In this document: positions 50,525 to 59,433 of the stretch, piece after piece
Layout of the letters: each line of letters begins with the position of its first letter
Position numbering within the stretch: the first letter of the stretch is position 1
From: JAPPHA01 sp965242975
GTDB lineage: Bacteria; Pseudomonadota; Alphaproteobacteria; Rhodobacterales; Rhodobacteraceae
DNA length: 64,000 nucleotides
Assembly: GCA_965242975.1 (NCBI GenBank)
Contig: CBDETS010000007.1
Span: forward strand, 4,774,001-4,838,000
Direction of reading: 5' to 3'
Program-made: the position numbers and the translations under genes
Notes under the pieces: model-generated
Database searches by the model: none
What the model was told of the DNA's origin: nothing
The model's input: the letters and a program-made list of their open reading frames with translations, nothing else

Positions 50525-53500
50525 ATGGCGGACCGCTTCACCCTCACGGTCGATCTCGCCGAAATCGGGAGCCCGGGCGCTCCCGGTGTCTTCGTGGCGG
50601 CCGAGAAGGCGAAGGGCGAGCTCGTCTACCCGATCGGCGACGAGACGCACGAGACCCTCTACCCGACGCGGCACCAGGCGCGGACCGATGCCAATGGCGT
50701 GGCGCGCTTTTCCCTCCTGCCCTCCAGGCTCGCCGGTCCCTACCGCATCACCGTGGGCGCCTACCGCCGCACGATCTGGATGCCGGATGACGAGTCTGAC
50801 TACGATGACGATGCCGACAGCCAGGAGGCCGGTTTTCCGCTGAAGACCGCCTACCTCTGGCAGCTCCCCGAGTACGAGGGCGATGCGGTCATGGACCCGC
50901 ACGCCTCGCTCGGATTCATGCGCGACGACATGTCGAACCTGGACGACGAACTCTCCGACGATGCGAAGGCCGAGATCCGCCGCAAGATCGGCGCGGGGAC
51001 CGGCGCCGCCGAAGCGGCGGGCGTCGCGCCCTGGGCCGAGGCGGACGCGGCGCCCGAAGTCCTCGTGCCCGAGGAGCGAATCGCCGGCGAGATCGCCCGG
51101 GACACCGAGGTGGCCGCCGCCGTCACGGCCGGGATTGACGCGCTCAAGGGCGACGGCCTCGCCGCCTCCCGGAACACGCTGAAGAAGCTCGCCGATGCGC
51201 TCGATATCGACGAGGCCATTATCGACGCCCTGGTCCATGTGACCGCCGACCTGCACGGCGGCCAGGCGGCAACCGGCTGGGCCGACGCGGTGCAGAGCGA
51301 CGGCGGGATTGCGATGAGGGCCGGCGCCTGGTCGCTGGCCACCGCGCGCGGCCTGGCGGACGCCGCCTGGGAACTGACGCGGCCGCCCGGCTCGCCCGAC
51401 TATCTCGCGGTGCGGGTGCCGGCGGGCACCGAACCCGGGCAGGTGCGGGTGCGCATGCAGGCCGGCGCCTATGACGGCGCCAAGACCCTCTCCCAGATGA
51501 CGCGCCTCGGCTCGGACGCCGGCGACCCGGCGACCTGGGACTTTTACGCCGCTCCCTGGCCGCTTCAGAACACCCTCCGCTTCACCCTGCAAGCCACCGG
51601 CTCGGCGAGCCATCGCGGCACGACCACCTTCGCCGGCAAGCTCACGGGCGAAATCGAGGACGGCCTGGTCGTCGAGGCCGCGCTCGCCGCCGCGGTGATC
51701 GCCAAGCTGAACCGCGCGGGCTTCGATGCCTCCGATATCCGGCACACCCTCTACGGGCTGGCACGGCGCACCGCCGATCTCCAGCCCGCCGACGAGGAGA
51801 CCGGCTGGGCGCTCGTCGACAGCCAGGCCGACGAGGTGGACATGGCGGTCAAGGCGACCGCCTGGGGAATATCGGGGGAACTCGCGCAGAGCCACACCTG
51901 GGTGAATGAGTTCGACGGCGGCATCGCCAACGGCTTTATTGCGGTGCGGTTCGGGAACGGCGTCGACGCGCTCCACCCTCGCAATGTCCGGTTGCGCATC
52001 GGGTTCTCCAACGGCGAATTCGCCAACTATCCCGGCGACACCCTCGGCGACGCCGAGTCGGATGAGAATCATTATCTCCGCCTGCTGCACCAGCTTCCGG
52101 ACACCGCCACGTCGGCGCGGCTCGAAAAGATCACCGGCGAGGCCGACGTCTCCCATTTCCACGGCGAAGTGGCGGGCACCTTCAAGGCCGGCATCATCCC
52201 CGAGGCCGCGCTCGACGCGGCGCTGGCGGCCAAGATCAACGAGGAACCGGAAGCCGCCGACGACAGCCTGATCGAGAAGCTCTACGACGACACGGTCGCG
52301 GGCGGTGCCGCCATATTCAGCGTCGAAGGCGTCACGATCACGAACGACGCCAACCAGGCGTATTACATCCGCGTGGCGGCCGCCTCCGAGTTCACGCTGG
52401 GCTCGGCGCTCTTCGCCGCCGCGTCCAACTCGGCCGTCACCGTCGACGGCGTGCGCTTCTGGACGCTCGCCGACGGCTCGCTCCGCATCGGCTCCGCGTC
52501 CGCCGACAAGGCGGTGGTGATCTGGAAGGTCGACGACCTCGGGGCGCTCCGCACCGCGCTCCAGAACGCCGGCCTGGCCGACGCCACGGCCCGCGCCGCC
52601 GCCGCGTCCGCCCAGGCCAAGGCCGATGCGGCCTTGCCGAAAGCCGGTGGGACGATGGCCGGCAAGATCGTGCTCGACGGTGCGCCGACGGAAGACCTGC
52701 ATCCGGCCACGAAGAAATATGTCGATGACAATCCCGGTGGCGACGGTGGCAACGACCACGTCATCGAGCCGCTGGAGCCGCTGGACGGAACCGACTTGAC
52801 GGTAGGTGATGTCGTCCTCTCGGACAGGAGTTTCCACCGCTACGCAAATCCGGGCGAAGCCAACGCGTTCGCCGGAGTGCTCGGAACCTATCGCGAGCAG
52901 CAGACCTACTATCTCGTGACTTCGCTTTCCAACAGCCACTTCGGCGCTCACGGCCGCTTCACCGACAACCACGACAACGCCATCGGCGCCGTCCTGGTCG
53001 GCCAGGGCACAAACAACCTCATGGAGGTGCACATCGACAGGGCCGTCTACGAGGCGGCCAAGGGGTCGGCAGTCGCGAGCGGCGACGAGATCAGCGCCGC
53101 CTTCACGGGCACCGTGGGCGGCTCGTCCACCACGACGACCCACGCGCTTCCCTACGTCCGGTCCTTCACCGTCGGCGCCAAGACGTGGCTTTCCTTCGAG
53201 GGGCAAGCTCCCAACTCCGTCCCCAAGCGCATCGGCACGCGCGCCGACGGCTGGTCCCTGATCGTCAGCCAAAACGGCAGCGTCCTGTTGACGCACGCGA
53301 TCGACGACAGCCATTTCACCGAATACCCGATCAAGGCGGTCGACGATTACGCCCGCACCCGCGCCGATGCGGCGCTGGAAAGGGCGGGCGGGACCATGAC
53401 GGGCGACCTCACGCTCGACGGCCCGCCGACCGCAAATCTCCATGCCGCCACGAAGGCATATGTGGACGACCAGGTCGGCGGCGAAGCCACGCTCGGCGTG

Positions 53501-55243
53501 CGCACGGAGTCCATCGCGTTTCAGGCGGTGGCGAACGCCAGCACCGACGTCGAGTTGTCCCCGATCGCCACGGATCCCGTCACCGTCCTCCACGGCGAGG
53601 GCGATCCCGAGATCATCACGGGCCTCACCGGCAACGACTTCACCGTTGCCCCCGGCCTCTACCTGCTCCGCATAGACGGCGAGGTCGATGCGGACGCGGT
53701 CCTGCGCTTCGGGTTCGACATTCGCGACGCCGCCGACGACTCCATAATCGTCGGCCCGCAGGAGAAGTCGGCCTACAACACCAACGGGCAGTACCAGGCC
53801 TTCACCTCTACCGGCTACTGGCACCCGGCCGAGGCCATCGAGGTCAACGTCCTCCTGGAACGGTTCGGCCGGTCGAGCGGCGTGCGCAACGTCGTCATGC
53901 GGTTCGCCCAGCTCAACGCGCAAGAGCATATCCACCCGCACGTGATCGAGCCGCTGGAGCCGCTGGACACGGACGAGGCGGATGATGGCGACGTGGTGCT
54001 CTCCGACCATGCCTTCTACCAGCGCGCGGCGGCGGACGAGGTGACCGAGGACGGCTTCGCCGGCGAACTGGAAAGCTGGCTCGACGGCTCGGCCGACTGG
54101 ATCGGCACGTCGCTGGCCGCGTCGCGCTACGGATCGAGGGGCCGGTTCATTTCCAACCCGGACAGCAAGGTCGGCGCGCTCACCGCCGGTGGCGACAATC
54201 CCGACACGGTCGGCCTGCGGCTCAACAAGGCGGCCTACGAGACCGCCAAGGGCTCGGCGGTGGCCGACGGCGACACGGTCTGGGCGGACCTGAGCGACGG
54301 CCACAACATTTCGGTCACCGAGCTGACCTATGTGCGGACGGAGAGCGGCGGCGGCACGGATTACCTGGCGTTCATCGCCCGGGACGCCGACTGCGTGCTG
54401 CACGATTTGAGCGAGGGCCAGAGCTGGTTCCTGCGCGTGCTGTCGGCCTACGACAGCGAGCAGGGCACGTCGACGCCGCTGTTCGAGCACGACGCCGAGA
54501 CGGCGCACTTCAACGAGTATCCCATCAGGGCGGTCGACCAGACGGCGCGCGACCAGGCCGCCGAGGCGCGGACCTTCGCGCGGATCATCCAGCCCTGGGA
54601 GTTCGTCGAGCCGGCGGGCGGTATCGGCTTCCGTGAAGTCGGCCGGACTGCGCTTGAGGCGCGGGCGGAGGCGGTCACGGGCGAAATAGATACCGACCGC
54701 GAGCTGGTGACGGCGCTCCGAGCCACCGAGCAATACGGGCTGCGCCGCGCGCTGCGCATCCAATACACGGCCGGCTATTTCCTGCGGAAGACACAGGGGG
54801 TAACGACCAGCGGAGCGATCGGCACGGTCTTTACCTATCTCGCCGTCCAGAGGGCGGGCTCTGCCGACCGGAACATCACCCGGCTCGATCAAGCCAACTT
54901 CACTCTCGGTCAGTTCAACACGCAATACGCCGCCGTCGGCAACGCGCTGCAGTACAGCGCTGCGGCCGACGTCACCCGGCCCGTCGATGTCGAGTGGACC
55001 GACTTCTCGGATTTCGACCTGGAGGAAGGCGACATCCTGGTGTTCCGGTTCGTCGCCAACTCGATCAACGGCAACGCGCTGGTGAAGATCGAGATCGACG
55101 ACCTGGACATCTCGCTTTCCGGCGGCCTGGCCTCGCGCATCCGCTCCAGCGACATCCACCAGGACGTGGTGCTGACGCAGGCGGAATACGACGCGCTCGT
55201 CCACCCGGACGAGAATACCCGCTACAACATCGTGGCGGGGTGA
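50525..55243 (+). CDS. Large tail fibre-like protein with duplicated module
   Basis: 1,572 residues. The N-terminal 100 residues are a compact attachment-like domain. From about residue 700 come tail-fibre repeats: ALPKAGGTMAGKIVLDGAP...ATKKYVDD (about 701) and ALERAGGTMTGDLTLDGPP...ATKAYVDD (about 948). Each is linked to a larger module opening HVIEPLEPLDG (about 745) or HVIEPLEPLDT (about 1140) and ending in FTEYPIKAVD or FNEYPIRAVD. The C-terminus ends with LTQAEYDALVHPDENTRYNI, as in other fibres. The gene sits among head genes rather than at the end of the tail cluster. Confidence 0.75.
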   Translation: MADRFTLTVDLAEIGSPGAPGVFVAAEKAKGELVYPIGDETHETLYPTRHQARTDANGVARFSLLPSRLAGPYRITVGAYRRTIWMPDDESDYDDDADSQEAGFPLKTAYLWQLPEYEGDAVMDPHASLGFMRDDMSNLDDELSDDAKAEIRRKIGAGTGAAEAAGVAPWAEADAAPEVLVPEERIAGEIARDTEVAAAVTAGIDALKGDGLAASRNTLKKLADALDIDEAIIDALVHVTADLHGGQAATGWADAVQSDGGIAMRAGAWSLATARGLADAAWELTRPPGSPDYLAVRVPAGTEPGQVRVRMQAGAYDGAKTLSQMTRLGSDAGDPATWDFYAAPWPLQNTLRFTLQATGSASHRGTTTFAGKLTGEIEDGLVVEAALAAAVIAKLNRAGFDASDIRHTLYGLARRTADLQPADEETGWALVDSQADEVDMAVKATAWGISGELAQSHTWVNEFDGGIANGFIAVRFGNGVDALHPRNVRLRIGFSNGEFANYPGDTLGDAESDENHYLRLLHQLPDTATSARLEKITGEADVSHFHGEVAGTFKAGIIPEAALDAALAAKINEEPEAADDSLIEKLYDDTVAGGAAIFSVEGVTITNDANQAYYIRVAAASEFTLGSALFAAASNSAVTVDGVRFWTLADGSLRIGSASADKAVVIWKVDDLGALRTALQNAGLADATARAAAASAQAKADAALPKAGGTMAGKIVLDGAPTEDLHPATKKYVDDNPGGDGGNDHVIEPLEPLDGTDLTVGDVVLSDRSFHRYANPGEANAFAGVLGTYREQQTYYLVTSLSNSHFGAHGRFTDNHDNAIGAVLVGQGTNNLMEVHIDRAVYEAAKGSAVASGDEISAAFTGTVGGSSTTTTHALPYVRSFTVGAKTWLSFEGQAPNSVPKRIGTRADGWSLIVSQNGSVLLTHAIDDSHFTEYPIKAVDDYARTRADAALERAGGTMTGDLTLDGPPTANLHAATKAYVDDQVGGEATLGVRTESIAFQAVANASTDVELSPIATDPVTVLHGEGDPEIITGLTGNDFTVAPGLYLLRIDGEVDADAVLRFGFDIRDAADDSIIVGPQEKSAYNTNGQYQAFTSTGYWHPAEAIEVNVLLERFGRSSGVRNVVMRFAQLNAQEHIHPHVIEPLEPLDTDEADDGDVVLSDHAFYQRAAADEVTEDGFAGELESWLDGSADWIGTSLAASRYGSRGRFISNPDSKVGALTAGGDNPDTVGLRLNKAAYETAKGSAVADGDTVWADLSDGHNISVTELTYVRTESGGGTDYLAFIARDADCVLHDLSEGQSWFLRVLSAYDSEQGTSTPLFEHDAETAHFNEYPIRAVDQTARDQAAEARTFARIIQPWEFVEPAGGIGFREVGRTALEARAEAVTGEIDTDRELVTALRATEQYGLRRALRIQYTAGYFLRKTQGVTTSGAIGTVFTYLAVQRAGSADRNITRLDQANFTLGQFNTQYAAVGNALQYSAAADVTRPVDVEWTDFSDFDLEEGDILVFRFVANSINGNALVKIEIDDLDISLSGGLASRIRSSDIHQDVVLTQAEYDALVHPDENTRYNIVAG

Positions 55244-55246
55244 GTC

Positions 55247-55798
55247 ATGGCCCTCGCACGCATCACGCTCGCCGGCGCCGGGACCTACACGCGGGAGACG
55301 CCGACGCTGACAAACCGGGTCTCGCGGCTGATCTGGGAATGGGACAGAGGCTATCCGGCCATCCCGAGCGCGGTGTCGCGATCCGGCAACAACCGCATCG
55401 AGCAGGTGGAGATAAACCGTTCGGGCTCGGAGGCGTATTTCGAGCTCGCCACCACCGGCGGCGATCTGCGCAACCGGATGGAACGGGACGGCCAGGTGTG
55501 GCTCGAATTCGCCAGCCGCATCCTGCACCTCCCGGAGCTGATCCAGTTCGCCGGCAGCGGCTACGACTCGTCCGAGCCATACCTCTGGGCGGTTGGCGAT
55601 CACCACGCCATCGACAACATGGTCGCAGACGCGCCGGCTGCCGATGACGGCACCGCCGTCCTGACGCTGTGGGACGGGGTGGGCGCCAACCCGTTCGACC
55701 ACGACAAGCTGAAGCTCGGCGGGCGCGACATCGTCCGCACATACATCGGTAGCCGGCTTCGCGTCCGCGAATATGTCGGCGCCGCCCAGGTCAACTAA
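55247..55798 (+). CDS. Fibre-associated protein, unknown
   Basis: 183 residues, beta-rich: RLIWEWDRGYPAIPSAVSRSG, QVWLEFASRILHLPELIQFAGS. It follows the fibre gene by 4 bp. It could be a fibre-tip or fibre-partner protein; no family recognised. Confidence 0.55.
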   Translation: MALARITLAGAGTYTRETPTLTNRVSRLIWEWDRGYPAIPSAVSRSGNNRIEQVEINRSGSEAYFELATTGGDLRNRMERDGQVWLEFASRILHLPELIQFAGSGYDSSEPYLWAVGDHHAIDNMVADAPAADDGTAVLTLWDGVGANPFDHDKLKLGGRDIVRTYIGSRLRVREYVGAAQVN

Positions 55799-55810
55799 GG
55801 AGAGAGAAAC

Positions 55811-56485
55811 ATGAACACGTTTGATTCAAGGACAGCAACCGTCGAGGAGTTCGCGGCCGAGGCCCGCAGGCTCCACGCCGCACGTCTGGAGCGCATCCGG
55901 AACATGACGCCGGAAGAGCAGCAAGCCTGCGCCAGGTTCATGATCGACGGCTATTTCCAGCGCGCGGCGACGCTCCGCGTGAACGAGCTCTGGGGGCCGG
56001 AGGACATGGACATCCAGATCGCGGAGTGCGTGAAGCATTACCGCATGGACAACTTCCAGAACTCGGAGGAATACGAGGCCGAGCGCGAGCGGCTGATCGA
56101 GGCGGACCGCGCGCGGAGGGCGGCGGAAGCCAGCGAAAGGGCACGCCAGGAAGCGGCGGAGCGCAACGCCCGCGCGCGCTGGATCGCCCAGGGGAACGAC
56201 CCGTCGGTGTTCGGCGCGGCCGATCGCGAGAAGGCGGGCCTCGACGAGCGCGACGTCGATACGCTGATGGAGTTCCTGCGTGACGCGATCGAATTCCACC
56301 AGACCCGCACCCGCTCCGTCCGGCACATCCGCTGGTGGGAGCGCGTCCGCGATGCCGTCGAGACCGGCGACGTGGACGCCGAGCTTGTGGCCGAGGCCGA
56401 GCGCCGGGGCGCGGGCGCCAGGCCGGGAGGGCGTTTCTACCAGCTCTGGCAGATGACCGTGGCGACGCTGCGACAGCTGGCATGA
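55811..56485 (+). CDS. Helical fibre-cluster protein, unknown
   Basis: 224 residues, strongly helical and charged (EEYEAERERLIEADRARRAAEASERAR coiled coil). A fibre-assembly chaperone is a reasonable guess by position and composition. Ribosome site GGAGAGA. Confidence 0.5.
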   Translation: MNTFDSRTATVEEFAAEARRLHAARLERIRNMTPEEQQACARFMIDGYFQRAATLRVNELWGPEDMDIQIAECVKHYRMDNFQNSEEYEAERERLIEADRARRAAEASERARQEAAERNARARWIAQGNDPSVFGAADREKAGLDERDVDTLMEFLRDAIEFHQTRTRSVRHIRWWERVRDAVETGDVDAELVAEAERRGAGARPGGRFYQLWQMTVATLRQLA

Positions 56486-56541
56486 CGGAGCCCTGGCACC
56501 GGGCACCTGGAAAAACCTGAAACCCTGAAGAGGAGAATGAC

Positions 56542-57069
56542 ATGGCGAGATTCCTGAAAGTCGAAGCGGGGCACGATTCCCACGACAGGACGACGAAAAC
56601 GACCCTCAAGCCCCGCTGGATCAACATATACGGGATCGACGAGATCTGTGCCGCTGGCCAGCGTTTTGACCTGGACGAGAACGGGAAAAAGAAGCGGAAC
56701 GCCGACGACACCGATTTCATCTACATCGAGCAGACCGCGCTCAAGGTCGTGCACACCGAGTATCGCCACAGCGGCTCGGATGCGGAGCTGTACCACGCCG
56801 AGTATTACGTCGATGGCGCTCCGGAAGACTGGGCCGCGACGATCGAGGCCGCGCTCGCGGCCGACCGGTTCCCGCCGCCACCGCCCGAACAGATCATCCT
56901 GACCGACAGGGGCGAGTGGACATCCGGGGAAACCTACGTTCCGTATGACCTGACGACCGACCCCGACAATTCGTCCAGGCGGTACCTCTGCCTCAAGGAA
57001 AACAAGTCCACATCGAGCGGCGTCCTGGCGAACACGGCGTACTGGTGTGACGTGAGCGCCCTCGCATGA
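56542..57069 (+). CDS. Small protein with C-terminal carbohydrate-binding-like module
   Basis: 175 residues. The last 50 (EWTSGETYVPYDL, then RYLCLKENKSTSS and NTAYWCDVSA) match the CBM5/12-like 'W..G..Y..gd.V...g..Y.C...h' plan common in fibre tips. The N-terminal part is unknown. Overlaps the next gene by 4 bp. Confidence 0.6.
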   Translation: MARFLKVEAGHDSHDRTTKTTLKPRWINIYGIDEICAAGQRFDLDENGKKKRNADDTDFIYIEQTALKVVHTEYRHSGSDAELYHAEYYVDGAPEDWAATIEAALAADRFPPPPPEQIILTDRGEWTSGETYVPYDLTTDPDNSSRRYLCLKENKSTSSGVLANTAYWCDVSALA

Positions 57070-57488
57070 CCTACGCGTCGGCGCCCGACATGGTCGACCG
57101 CTTCGGCGAGGCCGAGATGAACGGCGGCACGGTCGGCGGCCAGCCGGTGCCCGGCTTCGAGCCTGCCGCCATCGCCGCCGCGCTCGCCGATGCCTCGGCC
57201 GTGATCGACGCGCGGATCGGCGCGCGCTACGCGCTGCCGCTCTCCGCCGGTCCCTGGCCGATGCTAACGTCGATCGCCTGCGACCTCGCCAGGCGGAAAC
57301 TCTACGACGAGGATCCGCCCGAGGAGGTCAGCAAGCGGGCGTCGATGGCGATCGCGCGGATGAAGGAAATCCAGTCCGGAGACCTCGCGCTCGTCGATGC
57401 GGGCGGTACCGAGGCGCCAAGGCGGACGCAGGGCGCCGTGCTCACCCGCGACCAGGTCTTCACGGCCGACGCGCTGAGGAACTTCTGA
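57066..57488 (+). CDS. Head-tail connector (Mu gp36, DUF1320)
   Basis: 140 residues. YASAPDMVDRFGEAEM, VIDARIGARYALPL and ACDLARRKLYDEDPPEEV are the DUF1320 signature. Function is at the head-tail joint. Confidence 0.9.
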   Translation: MTYASAPDMVDRFGEAEMNGGTVGGQPVPGFEPAAIAAALADASAVIDARIGARYALPLSAGPWPMLTSIACDLARRKLYDEDPPEEVSKRASMAIARMKEIQSGDLALVDAGGTEAPRRTQGAVLTRDQVFTADALRNF

Positions 57489-57955
57489 TGGAGAAGGCGC
57501 TCGAGCTCGATCTCGTCGGGCGCGCCGTCGCGCGCCTCATCGAGAACACCGACCGCGAAACCATCCCGGTGGTCGAGGCGGCGCTGCGGCTCGGCGACAG
57601 CACGCCGCAGGCCCTGCCGGCGATCGTGGTGTTCCTGGTCGGCGATGACGCGACCGAAAGCACGGCGCCGACGGCGGGCTCCTACCAGAGGGTGACGGCG
57701 ACACTCGCCGTCGTCCACGTGATCGCGGCCCGCAATACGCCGCGCGGCGGAGGCGGCCCGGTCGTGGATCCGCTGGCCCTCATCGCCGGGCGCACGCGCG
57801 CGGTGCTCAACGGGTGGATCCCGGCGGGCCTGACGTTCAAGCCCGACGCGCTTGCACTCCGGCGCGGGCGTCTCGTCAACATCGCGAACGGCCGCGCCGT
57901 CTGGCAGGACGAGTACAGCCTGTCCTGGCGCGCGCACAAAACCCAATCGGACTGA
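57488..57955 (+). CDS. Tail terminator-like protein (Mu gp37 position)
   Basis: 155 residues. RAVARLIENTDRETIPVVEAAL, LPAIVVFLVGDD and RVTATLAVVHVIAARN fit the tail-terminator/minor tail U plan. In siphophages it caps the tail tube. Ends 17 bp before the tube gene. Confidence 0.75.
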   Translation: MEKALELDLVGRAVARLIENTDRETIPVVEAALRLGDSTPQALPAIVVFLVGDDATESTAPTAGSYQRVTATLAVVHVIAARNTPRGGGGPVVDPLALIAGRTRAVLNGWIPAGLTFKPDALALRRGRLVNIANGRAVWQDEYSLSWRAHKTQSD

Positions 57956-57971
57956 CAAAGGAGCAGACACG

Positions 57972-58838
57972 ATGACTCTCACCTACAGCAGACAGAACAT
58001 CGTTCTCGGAGCGGGACGGTTTTTCATCGACCGCTACGAGGAGAACGGCAAGAAGCGCGGAATCGAGACCTATATCGGGGACACTACCGGCGCGACGCTT
58101 TCAGCGACGACGGAGCGCACGACGATCTTTTCCGGCGACGGCGCGGTAGCGACCAAGCTCATCGACAAGGTGACGCAGGTCGACCGCACGCTCGGCATCA
58201 CGCCGCAGGACGCGACGCTCGACAACATGGCGCTGTTCATGATCGCCTCGCGGCCGGCGACGATCGCGGCCGGCGACGCGAGCGTGGACCTCGCGACGGA
58301 TTTCGACCTCACCGCGGACGTGACCGAACGGGACTATTTCCAGCTCGGCTCCAGCCAGGCGGCCCCGGCGGCGCGCCCGAAGGTCACGCTCAGCGCTGAC
58401 GTGTCAGCCACCATGGTCAAGGGCGGCGACTCGCGGAACACTGCGGTGACCGGCCTCACCGACGCGATGATCGAGACCGACCGCACGACCGGGCGGATCC
58501 GCTTCATCGGCGAAGGTCCGTCCAAGATCAACGCGGCAGGCGTCGCCGGGAAAATCAAGGTGACGGTTCCCTCCGCGTCCGTATCGTCGCTGCCGGCGTT
58601 CGAGCGGGTCTCCGTGACCGATGAAACGAAGCAGGTCCGCGTGGCGGTCCGCTATGTCGAGGATGCCGACGAGGGCGTCGAGGGGCGCAACATCTACATC
58701 CCGCAGGCCTCGGTCTCGCCGGCAGGCGAGGCGGCCCTCAAGTCGCGTGACACGCCGCAGACCTTCCCGATCACGCTCGCGATCGAGAAGCCCGACACCG
58801 GCCTCGCGCAGGTCTACATCGACGGGGTGCCGGCATGA
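57972..58838 (+). CDS. Major tail (tube) protein
   Basis: 288 residues. It starts LTYSRQNIVLGAGRFFIDRY and continues as a beta-rich domain typical of tube proteins in B3-like transposable siphophages (GATLSATTERTTIFSGDGAVATKLIDKV). An extra C-terminal domain is present. No sheath gene precedes it, supporting a non-contractile tail. Confidence 0.75.
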   Translation: MTLTYSRQNIVLGAGRFFIDRYEENGKKRGIETYIGDTTGATLSATTERTTIFSGDGAVATKLIDKVTQVDRTLGITPQDATLDNMALFMIASRPATIAAGDASVDLATDFDLTADVTERDYFQLGSSQAAPAARPKVTLSADVSATMVKGGDSRNTAVTGLTDAMIETDRTTGRIRFIGEGPSKINAAGVAGKIKVTVPSASVSSLPAFERVSVTDETKQVRVAVRYVEDADEGVEGRNIYIPQASVSPAGEAALKSRDTPQTFPITLAIEKPDTGLAQVYIDGVPA

Positions 58839-59317
58839 CGAAGGCCGCGAAGGATCCGGCCGCAGAGCTGGAGATCCTCTTTCCCGACGTCGAGATCACC
58901 GTCCGGGATCCGGACACGGGCCACCCGGTTGACCTCACCGTGCGGGAGTTCCGCTTCCTGGAGGGCCTCGAGGCCCGCAGCATCGCGCGCCCGATCATCG
59001 AGGCGCTCGCGGACGTGGTCGGCTCCTCCACCGATCTCGAGTTCGCCCTGGTCGACGCGGCGCTCGCCGAGAACGCGGAGGCGTGGATCGCGCTCGTCTC
59101 CCGCGCCTGCGGCATGAAACCCGAGTGGATCGCGCGGATGAGGGATGTGGATGGCGATGCTCTCGCCGAGGCGATGTGGAGCGCGAACCGGGATTTTTTG
59201 CTCCGCCGCGTCGTGACCGAAGTCGCGGCGCGAAGGGAGAAGGCGAACCGATCGGGCTCGGGGTCGTCCTCCACGCCCTCGTCCGGGCCGGGCACGGGCG
59301 CGGGCACGAAGACCTGA
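58835..59317 (+). CDS. Tail assembly chaperone, short form
   Basis: 160 residues. EITVRDPDTGHPVDLTVREFRFLEGLEA and LVSRACGMKPEWIARM match the tail chaperones of B3-like phages. The last part after residue 122 becomes low-complexity Gly/Ser. The -1 frame instead gives a coherent domain, via the slippery site at 59194. Confidence 0.8.
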   Translation: MTKAAKDPAAELEILFPDVEITVRDPDTGHPVDLTVREFRFLEGLEARSIARPIIEALADVVGSSTDLEFALVDAALAENAEAWIALVSRACGMKPEWIARMRDVDGDALAEAMWSANRDFLLRRVVTEVAARREKANRSGSGSSSTPSSGPGTGAGTKT

Positions 59318-59433
59318 GCAAACGCCTGACCTGGCGGCAGATCAGGCTGTTCTGGGAGGCCGGCCAGGAAATGCGGGCGCAGGAGATCGCGGCGCTGCTG
59401 ACTGCGCGGATGACGGGAGGATCGAATGGCTGA
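58835..59433 (+). CDS. Tail assembly chaperone, -1 frameshift product (gpGT-like)
   Basis: Joining 58835-59200 to 59200-59433 gives 199 residues. The added part ends SKRLTWRQIRLFWEAGQEM..., which is recognisable as the second chaperone domain of such phages and stops 8 bp into the tape measure gene. Two overlapping forms from a -1 slip before the tape measure gene are conserved in lambda-type tails. Confidence 0.72.
59194..59200 (+). promoter_or_regulatory. Programmed -1 frameshift slippery heptamer
   Basis: T-TTT-TTG in the frame of the chaperone gene (codons GAT TTT TTG), the canonical X-XXY-YYZ form. The -1 frame is open from here to 59433. Confidence 0.75.

Noticed and set aside
50321..55702. 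1,793-codon open frame on the minus strand across the fibre region
   Set aside because: It is antisense to well-recognised fibre coding with tail-fibre repeats. High-GC codon bias keeps the antisense frame open; its protein has no family pattern.
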